Shown: positions 12,786 to 22,259 of the stretch, in pieces
How the letters are laid out: each line of letters begins with the position of its first letter
How positions within the stretch are numbered: position 1 is the stretch's first letter
DNA from: Armigeres subalbatus
Taxonomy: Eukaryota; Arthropoda; Insecta; Diptera; Culicidae
DNA length: 64,000 nucleotides
Assembly (NCBI RefSeq): GCF_024139115.2
Contig: NC_085139.1
Span: 73,389,203 to 73,453,202 of the forward strand
Direction: 5' to 3'
Translations under genes and position numbers: made by a program
Notes under the pieces: generated by a model
Told to the model about the DNA's origin: nothing
What the model saw: the letters and a program-made list of their open reading frames with translations, nothing else
Database searches by the model: none

Positions 12786-14186
12786 TCATTAAAGCGATAG
12801 CCGTCAGTCCCGAAGGTCATTTGGCCACAGCCGTTAAGCCGAATAAGAAGTGAGAAATGGGAAATGAGGAGGAATATGTGAGATGTGAGCAAGTAGGGAA
12901 AAGTGAGAAGGGAGAAGGAAGTAAGAAAGTAAGTGAGGAAGTAAGATGTGATATGTGAGAAGTAAGTAGGAAGAAGTGAGGAGTGTGAAGTGAGAAGCAA
13001 GAAGTGAGAAGGAAGAAATGAGAAGTGACAAGTGAGAGGCGAGAAGTGAATAGGTAGGATTGAGTAATGAAATAGACATGTGAGAAAAGCGAAGTGAGAA
13101 GCGGAAAGTTATAAGTGGGAAGCGGGAAGTGAAAAGTGATAAGCGATAAGTGAGAAATGAGATTGAGAAGTGATAAGTGAGAAGAAGTGAGAAGAAAGAG
13201 GTGAGAAGTGAAAAGTGGGAAGCGAGAATTAATAAGTAAGAAGTGAAAAGCCGTAAATAATAAATGAGTGACGAGAAGTGAATAGTGAGAAGTTAGAAAT
13301 TAGATAAGGATGCTAGATGTGAAAAGTTGGAATTGAGAAACAAGAAGTGATAAGTGAGATCCGAGAAATGAGAAGCTACAAGTGAGAATTGAGAAATTCA
13401 ATATGAGAAGTGAGATGTAAGATGTGAGAATCGAGAAGTGATAAGTGAGAGCCGATAAGTGGGAAGCGACAAATGGGAAGTGAGATTGAGAAGTGAGAAA
13501 TTCAGTACTAGAAGTGAGATGTAAAATGTGAGAAGTGAGAAGTGAGAAGAAGAAGAAAGAAGTGAATGGATAGAAGTGAGTTGTTAGAAATGAAATGTGA
13601 AAAGTGTGAAGTGAGAAATGAAATGCAGTAAGTTGTGAGAAGTGAAGGCAAGATAGGTGAAGTTAGAAGTGGGGAGTGTGAAGTGTGAAGAACCGAGAGG
13701 CGATAAGCGAATAGTGAGTAGCGGAAAATGAGATAAAGATGTGAGATGTGAAAAGTGAGAAGTGAGAAACAAGAAGTGATAAGTGAAAGCCGAGAAATGA
13801 GAAGCTACAAGCGAGAAGAGAGATTTAGAAGTAAGAAGTGAGAAATTCGATACGAGAAGAGAGATGTAATATGTGAGATGCGAGAAGTGATAAGTGAGAA
13901 GCGGCAAATGAGAAGTAAGAAGTGAGATGTAAGATGTGAGAAGTGAGAAGGTAGATATGAGATATGAGAATTGAGTAGTGAGATATAAAAAGCAACATAT
14001 GAGATGTGAAACATGAGAAGAAAAAGAGAGAAGTAAGAAGGAAGAAGCGAGGTGTGTGAAGTGAGTTGTGAGAAGTGAGAAACAAAGAGTTGAGAATTAT
14101 GAATCGAGAAGTGAAAAGTGAGAGGCGAGAAGTAAATAGTATGAAGTGAGATGAAGGAAGTATAAAGATGTGAGATGTGAGAAGTA
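12786..14186 (+). repeat. GTGAGAA purine-rich array with leading TTTGGCC motif
   Basis: Opens with a decayed TTTGGCC/GCCGAA block (about 12815-12842), then 1.3 kb of degenerate GTGAGAAGT units with variable spacing. The minus strand reads as Ser/Leu/His/Thr-rich frames (CACTTCTCA), which are repeat artefacts. It ends where the MITE at 14188 begins. Confidence 0.93.
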
Positions 14187-14187
14187 T

Positions 14188-14592
14188 AAACTTAATTCAC
14201 CGAGTGGTGATACTGCCTTTCTCGCATTTAGCCAAGACACCAACCTTATATGGCGCTTATATATCGAACTATAGTTTCCTTTATAAATTTTTAACGCATT
14301 GGTCGATCGTTATCAAATTCAATAGTGATCAACAAGGCTTTGTCCCCTGTTGAATGCAACTTGTTGCGAGAAAATCGGTTAAGAATTACTATATGAAAAA
14401 GTGGCTAATGTTTTTCGGTTTTCGTGTGCACACACACACATACACACGGACAGACAGAAATTTGTTCAGCTCGACGAGCCGAGTCGATTGGTATATAACA
14501 TCATGGGTCTCCGAGACTTCTATAAAAAGTTCGATTTTGGAGTGAAATGATAGCCTTTCGGTACAACTTTGTTGTACGAAAGAGGCAAAAAG
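14188..14592. mobile_element. MITE-like element, TGCCTTTCTCG ends
   Basis: About 400 bp with imperfect inverted ends: TGCCTTTCTCGCA near 14212 and its near-complement CGAAAGAGGCA near 14577. An internal (CA)n run is followed by GACAGACAG and a GTCGATTGGTATAT segment. No transposase is encoded. It resembles a very common non-autonomous DNA element of culicine genomes. A related terminus lies at 18830 and a weaker reverse-orientation relative near 53600. Confidence 0.65.
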
Positions 14593-14689
14593 GAAGATAG
14601 GTACCACGCGAATTTGACGCAACACATAGCAATTTTGACGTCATACTCGTTTGGCTACACTCGTCTTCCCCTCAGCTCGTCTATGGAAC

Positions 14690-15080
14690 CTATAGTGTCT
14701 ATATACATGACTACTTTGCGATTTGGATACAATATTTAGGCCACACCCCGGGATGTGGGTGGTCGTCGAGCAACTCGATAACATTATTGAGTTCCCAAGC
14801 GGAAGGCAGAACATCAGAAAGGAACTGAAACAGAACCTGGTGCTGGTGCACCGCCATGCTGTTAGAGTCGTAAGACAAGAACAGAACGATTGTATCAGCC
14901 ACCCGAGGGAAGCGAGAAGGTCGACAAAGGTACCACAACCAAGGCCTTCTCCTTCCTTGGAAGAGCGGCTTTGGTTCAAGTGGCGATTGATTTTGCCCTG
15001 ACGGCCAACGAGGAAAAGGTTGCGCCTAACCAAAAACGGCTCAGGCAGCAAATCGGCGAAGTTGCTCAGATTGAGAAATG
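14690..15080 (+). pseudogene. Unassigned coding remnant, possibly transposase C-terminus
   Basis: Two overlapping plus-strand frames (14723-15001 and 14890-15081) read as coding-like sequence rich in Glu, Gln, Arg and Val, with a frame change near 14880-14900. The composition (HPGMW, EQLDNIIEF, then a basic Gln/Arg-rich tail) is reminiscent of the end of a MULE-type transposase. That is a guess from texture only. It sits inside the cadherin intron between repeat blocks. Confidence 0.3.
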
Positions 15081-15091
15081 AGGCGTGAGTA

Positions 15092-15245
15092 GTCGGCCAA
15101 ATGTGCTATTGGACCAAATGTCCTATTCGGCCAAATGTCCTTTTCGGCAAAATTACCTATTCGGCTAGATGGCCCGTCCCGCCAAATGACTTTCGGCCAA
15201 ATGGCTTCCGGCCGAATGGGTTTCGGCCGAACGACACTTTCCCGT
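15092..15245 (-). repeat. TTCGGCCAAAT minisatellite block, reverse orientation
   Basis: At least seven TTCGGCCAAAT-like copies spaced about 20-25 bp, including 15126-15135 and 15192-15201. This is the reverse complement of the TTTGGCCGAA motif at 11761. Confidence 0.85.
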
Positions 15246-15314
15246 GATTCCGTCCTTGTAGATAGTTGCATTCTATGTAGTTCTTGTTGTCATCATGGGC
15301 AGTGTAACCACATT

Positions 15315-15440
15315 CACAGATTTATCTTAATTTCAAAGATTTTCTGACATATTTTATCAAAGATATCTTTGATACAGGATTCAAGATTTTTGGAAAATTC
15401 AAAGATATCAAAGATTTTCAAATATTTTGCTCCAAGGCCG
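15315..15440. repeat. TCAAAGATATC-type short repeats
   Basis: Several TCAAAGATAT/ATATCTTTGA copies, some palindromic, immediately beside the 3' end of the RTE element. It may be element tail or pre-existing low-complexity sequence. Confidence 0.5.
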
Positions 15441-15449
15441 ATACTTACT

Positions 15450-18410
15450 TGATACTTGATGGGCTACAGCTCTTCGATGAACCTACGCCGAATGGAGTAT
15501 CCTTCTCCACTGTACTCGATCCTGGGCCAATCGCTTCCAGTCGCCCTGAACATTGAGCGCCCTCAGGTCCTCTTCAACTGCAAAAAGCCATCGTGTACGC
15601 GGCCTTCCACGAAGCCTGCGGCCTCTTCCGGGTTTTCTACTAAATATTATCTTCGCTTGACGTTCTTCCGGCATACGAACAACGTGACCAGCCCACCGTA
15701 GTCTGAAGTGTTGTATAAGCTTTATAATATCCAGCCCTTTATACACCTGGTACAATTCGTGATTCATGCGACGCCGCCAGATACCGTTCTCCTGTTTACC
15801 GCCGAGTATTGTCCGCAGCACCTTACGCTCAAACACTCCGAGAGCTCTCCGATCAGCCTCCTTTAACGTCCATGTCTCATGGCCGTATAAAGCCACCGGA
15901 AGAATCAGAGTAGTATACAGTGCGAGTTTTGTTTTCGTTTGCAGACTACGGGACTTAAGCTGGTTACGAAGTCCGTAATAAGCCCTATTTGCAGCTGCAA
16001 TACGCCTTTTCACCTCGCGGGTAACATCATTATCGCACGTCACTAATGTTCCAAGATACACAAATTCTTCCATTACTTCAAATTTTTAACCATCCAGCAC
16101 CATTTCGCTACCACCACCACTAATGAACCCACGTTGATTGCCAGCGACCATGTACTTCGTTTTGCTGGTATTGATCGTGAGTCCAATCCTCGCTGTCTCC
16201 CTCTTAAAAGGCACAAAAGCCTCTTCCACGGCACGGCGATCAATTCCGATAATATCGATATCGTCCGCAAATCCCAGGAGCATATGCGATTTTGTGATAA
16301 TGGTACCGCTTCTTTGCACACCAGCTCTCCTAAGCGCTCCCTCGAGCGCTATATTGAACAGTAGATTCGAGAGTGCATCACCCTGCTTTAATCCATCTAA
16401 GGTAACAAACGACGTCGATATTTCATCCGCAACCCTTACACTTGATTTCGATCCGTCCTACGTTATACGAAACCCCGGATCAGTTTCACCGGAAAACCAT
16501 GCTCAAGCATAATTTGCCATAATTTGCCATAATTCATTCCGTTTCACTGAATCGTAGGCCGCCTTGAAATCAATAAACAGATGATGTGTCTGCAAGTAGT
16601 ACTCCCGGAATTTATCAAGGATTTGTCTCAGGGTAAACATTTGATCCGTCGTTGATCGGCTGCTCCATTTTTTCCTGCGCCTCACTAATAACTTGTTCTT
16701 CGTACTCTTTTTTCTTCCTGCGGTGGGTTCGTTTTTCGGCTGCTCTTGCTTCCTTGTACCGATCTCTATTCGATCGGGTACCCGACACCAACATCCGGCT
16801 TCTGGCAACGTTCTTCTCGTCTGTCACTATCTGACACTCCACATCGAACCAACCCGTCCTGGGTCGCCTCTGTGCAGTGCCTACCACTTCTCGTGCTGTT
16901 GTGCTTACCGCTCCATGGATCGACTCCCATAGATCGTTGATGTTGTAGCTAACGTTGATTGCACTTATCCGTTCGCCGAGCTTCTGGCGGTACTCAGCCG
17001 ATACTCCTTCCGCCGACAATCGCTGGATATTGTAACGCATCGTTCGCTGTGATCTTTCGTTCGATACAGTTGACAACCGTGATCGAATTTTACTGACAAC
17101 GAGGTAGTGATCAGAGTCAATGTTCGGACCTCTGAATGTCCGCACATCGATAACATCCGAGAAATGGCGCCCATCCACCAGAACATGGTCTATCTGGTTG
17201 CAAGTTTCACCATTTGGGTGTCTCCAGGTGTGCTTTCGGATGTTCTTTCGTGCAAAGTAGGTGCTACTGATGGCCATCCCTCTGGCAGCAGCGAAATTTA
17301 CTAGCCGTCTAAAAGTCCTCTCTACCGACCTGAGCGTTAGCGTCTCCGATAACAATTTTCACGTCATGCTTTGGGCACTCTCCATAGGCTTTATCAAGAC
17401 ATTCATAAAACGTGTCCTTCACGTCGTCGGATTTATCGTTTGTCGGTGCGTAAACGTTGATTAGGCTGTAATTGAAGAATTTGCCCCGTATCCTCAACAC
17501 ACAGATTCGTTCGCTAATGGGTTTACACCGCATCACTCGCTTCATCTGCTTGCCCATCACTACGAAATCAACTCCATGCTATGCTTTTTCACCGCCGCTG
17601 TGATAGATGTTATACTTGAATGCAGTGTTGGTCGTGGGGTCCACGGCTCGGAATTCACGTTCTCCGGATCTAGGCCATCGGACTTCTTGAATAGCAGCCA
17701 CGTTCGCTCCAACCTTCTGCAGTTCACGAGCCAGAAGGCTCACTCGTCCAGGTTCATTTAGGGTCCTGACATTCCAGGTACCGAGTTTCCAATCATAGTC
17801 CTTATTTCGTTGCCGGGTCGGTTGCCAAAAATAACGTTCTCTTTTTCTTCTATCTCCATTTTTCGTGGTATTTGAGAGGCTTCAGTAAGCTACCTTACCG
17901 GGGTCGCGTTACCTACATCGCGATGATGGGGCTGCCACCTTAGGTATAGCTGACGCGATACAGCATTTCGTTAATCAGCCGGTGGGTACCAGGTAGACGC
18001 TGTTTGAGCCGCACCTCCTGGTGAACAGACGCTCGAGGCGTACCTTCTCACTCTAGCTGATGTCAGAAGGACAACAGTGCCTAGGCTGCACTACCAGCTA
18101 AGTACACAACCCTTTGCTGGCGGTCTTTTGTCATCGGACGACCCACGGAAGCGTGAGATAGGGACTTGTGGGGACCAGAGCTCTGTTGGGCGCTCCTTCC
18201 TTGATGTCAACCCACCATTTTGCAGCCCAAGGCCGATACAAATATTAAAAAACATGCACACAACATGTGATGGATTTAGTTCGGAAAAGGTATTGGAGGG
18301 TAACCGTTTTCTTCGGTGGGGTTTAATCCCACGAAACCAATACGCTAGACAGGTGCTTTCTCTTCTAAGCTACGAAGAACCTCCGTTGTCCTCCGCAGCT
18401 TAGCGGGTGC
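15450..18410 (-). mobile_element. RTE-clade (JAM-like) non-LTR retrotransposon, defective
   Basis: Antisense insertion in the large cadherin intron. On the minus strand it shows a 5' leader (about 18410-17790), an AP-type endonuclease, a reverse transcriptase with an FADD box, and the C-terminal thumb region. It ends near TACTTGAT repeats (about 15445-15460), and RTE elements often end in short tandem repeats. The RT is truncated inside and frames are broken. The 5' limit is approximate because I found no target duplication. Confidence 0.85.
15483..17790 (-). pseudogene. RTE endonuclease-reverse transcriptase pseudogene
   Basis: The single polyprotein is now split over several frames. 17790-17309 carries the endonuclease N-terminus (TWNVRTL start, NVYAPT, GDANAQ). 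17355-16660 carries its C-terminus (IDHVLVDGR, SDHYLV) and a basic linker. RT continues at 16665-16503 (FIDFKAAYDSV), 16480-16322 (GLKQGD) and 16319-16086 (FADDIDI, with the two catalytic aspartates kept). 16073-15483 gives the C-terminal region (YLGTLV, RWAGHV). Between the linker and the FIDFKAAYD block the expected N-terminal part of the RT is missing, and the frame changes at about 16655, so an internal deletion is likely. At least one in-frame stop lies near 16460. It cannot make a full protein. Confidence 0.88.
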
Positions 18411-18568
18411 TCATCCTAGCAAGTAAAACACGAATAAAAACCAGGTTTTTCAGAAATCCGTGTATAGAAGTCGCGCAAAAAACCGTTGAAAGCGACTCCA
18501 GTGTAATATAAGAAATAGTTTTTGTTTCGTTTCGAAATCATTGATTTTCATTTCTCTTTATTCCACAG

Positions 18569-18698
18569 CATTATTGGAAACGAAGCCGTTACGCGCCATT
18601 TCGAAATCGACAAACGCACCGGACAGCTGACGATTTCGAAAAGCACCGTTCTCGATGTGAATCATTTGAAGTCGGAGAACGTGTTCTTTGCCGTAGAG
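18569..18698 (+). CDS. Cadherin, internal exon 3 of 4 seen
   Basis: A 130-nt exon after a TTCCACAG acceptor, ending GAG before GTAAGT. One base completes Arg607 and 43 codons follow (608-650). It encodes the middle of the fifth cadherin repeat: IIGNEAV, FEIDKRTGQLTIS and the strand leading to FFAVE. The join to 10214 gives an INYR-IIGNE transition typical of cadherin repeats, which supports both splice sites. It is preceded by an 8354-bp repeat-filled intron. Confidence 0.93.
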
Positions 18699-18825
18699 GT
18701 AAGTCTTCCTTGACCTTTTTTCTTTCTTTATGTGAATTTTTAAATTTTAAGTTCTTCGCCCACTTTGATTTAGCTGTTGTTTCAAATAACATAAGAATTT
18801 TTTTTTTGGCATATTGATTTTCTTG
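18699..18825. other. Cadherin intron 3, start; no feature seen
   Basis: GTAAGT donor followed by AT-rich intron sequence. Confidence 0.6.
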
Positions 18826-18870
18826 TGTAACGCACGAGAAAGGTACCAGCACAGCTTGGTGGATTAATCA
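18826..18870. mobile_element. Terminus of the TGCCTTTCTCG MITE family
   Basis: CACGAGAAAGGTACCAGCAC followed by GGTGGATTAAT. Its reverse complement matches the opening of the MITE at 14188 (TTAATTCACC, TGGTGAT, CTTTCTCG), so this is a solitary inverted end. Confidence 0.6.
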
Positions 18871-19842
18871 GAGGAGGCCTACTTTTTTTTATTTTTAATG
18901 CAAAAATCAATTCATGGCTTTCGTTTTTAAGCCAGAATCTACATAAATGTTTGTGTAGCGGTTGAATATAAGGGATTTGTGGAAATCATATAAATGGCAC
19001 ACGCTTCCGTTCAACCATCCGCCGTTATGCAGAACAACTTACCCTCGTGCACCACTAAATTATTCAGGAATCCGCTCATACTCTTCAAAGCAAATTAATT
19101 CTCGTAATGGATTCCATTTAAAGCTGTATAACTACTTCGGTTGCTTTCTTGGACTACGGAGCGGAGCCCGCACGGACATGGCTGAAGGATGCGGAAGCGC
19201 AAGCTACTACAAGTGTGCTCACTACACTGGTTCAACTGCAGTCGTTGCTTCCTTGATTAACATTTTCTTCATGTGCGTTTGTTCCGGGTCTGTTCCGCTC
19301 GGCAGCTGTTGTGCAGAGTAATTCTGATTTCAGTCAGTCATGCAACTGGGTCAGCTCAATGTCCCATAAGGCATCCCCAGCATCCATCGTTATTTGGCTT
19401 AAACTGTAAAGGTTTGGCGAGGCGCTGCTTAATGGGGTTTAAAAATTTAAAACGTGTGGAGTGTAAAGTGCAATTAAACTGGTAGATTCGAGAATAAATC
19501 TCATTTACTAGTCCACCCGTGTGTCGATGTGTTTACAAACATCTCCTTATTCGACTGCTTTTAGATGCACTTCGAAGATATCTGATCAAAGAAGTTTGTT
19601 TAATTCTCAAAACCCAAAATATGAGATTAGAAATTTGTATATTTTTTTGATAATCGGTTTCACGTTTTGGATGTGATTTTTAGTTCGTGAAAAATAGCTA
19701 TACTAATAGTTTTTACATAATATGATTTTAAAAATGTGTAAAATAATTCTTTCCAGCCTGAAAATGATTTTTAATAAGCAGTTTAAAATCGTTTTTAGGA
19801 ATTTAGTTTCGTGAAATAAAGAAACGGCTCTTATAGAAAGAG
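18871..19842. other. Cadherin intron 3, unassigned
   Basis: About 970 bp of intron. Plus-strand ORFs at 18962-19321 and 19273-19485 are short, overlap and match nothing I recognise. I see no repeat or element structure before the hairpin at 19843. Confidence 0.5.
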
Positions 19843-19912
19843 ACTCAAAACAGTTAAAGGAAAATCGTTCTTATTTAATAATAAGAACGATTTTCCTTTA
19901 ACTGTTTTGAGT
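19843..19912. repeat. Perfect 32-bp inverted repeat, 6-nt loop
   Basis: Left arm 19843-19874 is the exact reverse complement of right arm 19881-19912, with loop TTAATA. All 32 pairs match. It lies in the cadherin intron, 156 bp before the acceptor of exon 20069-20192. A transcript of either strand would form a long hairpin. Confidence 0.97.
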
Positions 19913-20068
19913 TTTTGAAACAATTTCTCGATATTTTAAACAATTTTCTCGTTTTCTTGGTGTCACTTCATCAAGCTGCCCCACTTGGGGCGAATCCGCT
20001 AAGCCGAACACGGGAGAGTATCCTTCTAAACGGTTTTCCCCTCTTTTCTCCTCAAAATTGCTCTGCAG

Positions 20069-20192
20069 GCAAGCGATGGCCTTTTCACCACCCTGTGCAA
20101 CGTGAACATCACCATCCGGGACGTGAACAACCATGCACCACAGTTCTCCCGGGAGCACTATCTGGCCTCGATCGAGGAGAACTTCCCGATTG
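20069..20192 (+). CDS. Cadherin, internal exon 4 of 4 seen
   Basis: A 124-nt exon after a CTCTGCAG acceptor, ending ATT-G before GTAAGT. It encodes residues 651-691 and one further base. It finishes the fifth repeat (ASDGLF, then the linker DVNNHAPQF at 668-676) and starts a sixth (EENFPIG). The frame joins to 18698 without interruption. No later cadherin exon was found in the window, so the following intron would be at least 43.8 kb unless small exons were missed. Confidence 0.92.
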
Positions 20193-20199
20193 GTAAGTT

Positions 20200-20460
20200 A
20201 AATATTATTATTAATAATAATGACCATCGTCGTCGTCGTTGCTCGTTGCTGCTCACCGGGCGATGCGGGACCTGCGATTTGTACTTTCGCAGCAAAGCAT
20301 ATTTCCGCCGCAGCTGATGGTTCTGTTGCTGCCACTGCTGCTGATGATGCTGAGGCGACTGATGATGATGATGACAGCGATAACGATGATGGGTCCCCTT
20401 TGGTTGAGAAATTGTGCCAATCTTGATGGTACAAGTTTTAGCGCATCAGGATGATGATGG
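20200..20460. repeat. GTC/GAT trinucleotide-rich region
   Basis: Low-complexity TCGTCGTCG and GATGATGAT runs directly after the last exon seen. Apparent ORFs (poly-Val, poly-Asp) are by-products. Confidence 0.7.
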
Positions 20461-21689
20461 TGCAGTAAAGCTTTCCAGTGACCGTGTTGTATGGATGGAC
20501 TTTCAATTCCATGTCTTGTTTGGCCCCGGTAATGACATGGCTCTAGTCTGTGATAAGAGGGTTTAGGGTTGGTGCATCATTCGTGGCTATAGCACAGTAA
20601 AAGAAAAATAGTGAAGGTGTACCTACTGCTCCAGTAGCGTCAGCCACATTTATGGTGCCAATAATCCAGTAATTTTATTTTCACTATTACTGCTTGGAAT
20701 TTCTCTAGTTCTCTCTTCTCTAGTTGTCTAGACCAATTAATCGAAAATCAATATTCAACGTCATTTCGAATTCTAAAGATGGTTGTATGTGATTATTAGT
20801 TTTGAAGCCTGGAAATCTTCGTCGACGACGTTCGTTGGTGGGTAGGTGTTGATAGCTATCCCAAATGATCTGGAACTTGAGGAACTGATACAGAAAAGCA
20901 TCCACCATATTAAGGACCTCGCAGACTTTGCACCACTGAAGATGTGTGGGGACTATCTGCTGGTCCTTTAAATTCGGTATGTCGATTCAGGAAGCGGTTG
21001 TTATTCCTATCCCGATTAATTTATTTCCAAAACCAGGGCTTACCATCTGCTGATAATGGACGTTGCAAGATCGGCAGGGTACTCCTCAGTGCTCCGGTAT
21101 GCAGGGGAAAGTCGTTTTCTGGCGCTTACTAGCGCGACGATCTGGATCCAGGGGAGCTTGGGCTTCTCACTCTGCAGCGCTGAGATAACGTTAGCAGAGT
21201 TAGTGAGTACAACGTTTGTGCTCAGTGATACCAATTTTCACTCCACGGGCAGAAAAGGACCTATGGGTGAACCTGGGTTTATGTACCCCGTATTCAGCAT
21301 TCAATAACTCTGCCACCAACATTCTGTCTCCGAAATGTTGTCCTCTGGCAACAGCTTTGAATCTGTCGCTACTCTGACGTATTGGTTGAAGGTCGGTGAT
21401 GGAATGTCGTAGAGCAGTCTGCTGTCGACAATGGAATGCTCGATCAGCAGACCGAGAACTCGATTGCTAGGCCCTTTGAAGCGTAGAGGGGTTTTGGACA
21501 GGTTTACTCTCGTCTTACAGTTTCCCTTCAACTGCTACGGCAGTGGGGCAGGAACGTTCGACACCGGGTTGATCGACACTCCCAGAACCCTAATTGTCTT
21601 CTGATTCTGGACAGGACGGTCGCCCAGTTCAATACTTAACCTGGATAGCTGATCATATGACCCTGAATGTAGTTTGCTGAACGGGTAAA
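20461..21689 (-). other. Unassigned; possible decayed retroelement debris
   Basis: Minus-strand frames at 21660-21301, 21234-21040 and 20908-20720 have coding-like composition. One (21531-21301) contains VDSRLLYDIPS, faintly like the end of a LINE reverse transcriptase. Stops and frame changes are frequent and no catalytic motif remains. I do not assign a family. Confidence 0.25.
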
Positions 21690-21699
21690 ATTGCCAAAA

Positions 21700-22075
21700 A
21701 TAATATTTGGCCGAATAATAACGAATGTGAAAACTGTAAAATGATTAATGAGAAATGAGAAGTGAAAAATTAGTGAGAAGCTAGACTTCTCACTTCTTAC
21801 TTCTCATATCTCACTTCACACTGACAAAAAGTGAAAAGTGAGAAATAAATGTGCAGTGCAGACTGAGATTGTAAGAATTGGAGCCGAAAAGTAAAACATG
21901 TGACGTAATATGTGAGACGTTTTTTTAACTTCTCACTTTGCACTTCATATTTTTCACAGTGAGAAATAAGAAAGTGCGAAATGAGGAGTAAGACGTCTAA
22001 CTTCTTACATCCTTCTTCTTTCTTTCTACTTCACACTTTTCACTTTCCTCAGTGAGAAATCCAGCGTCCCATTCA
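21700..22075. repeat. TTTGGCCGAA motif plus GTGAGAA/ACTTCTCAC repeats
   Basis: A perfect TTTGGCCGAA at 21706-21715 is followed by GTGAGAAGT units. From 21785 the orientation flips repeatedly (CACTTCTTACTTCTC), so the block can fold back on itself. It has the same composition as the blocks at 12786 and 54851. Confidence 0.85.
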
Positions 22076-22259
22076 CATTATTCACTTATTATTTATAAAT
22101 TCGTACTTATCATTAATCACTTCATACTTTTCACATTAAATATTGGTCAACACTACAAGTACCGAGCCAAGGATTGTAACGTTAAGTACCATGGTCGCAA
22201 ATCATGGAACGGGAACTTTGAGCAACCAGAACTCAGCCGTTTTTTCAACCAAATCACTG

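Noticed and set aside
20220..20426. Poly-Asp/Ala ORF next to a cadherin exon, considered as exon read-through
   Set aside because: It begins after a strong GTAAGT donor, is out of the cadherin frame and is trinucleotide-repeat driven.
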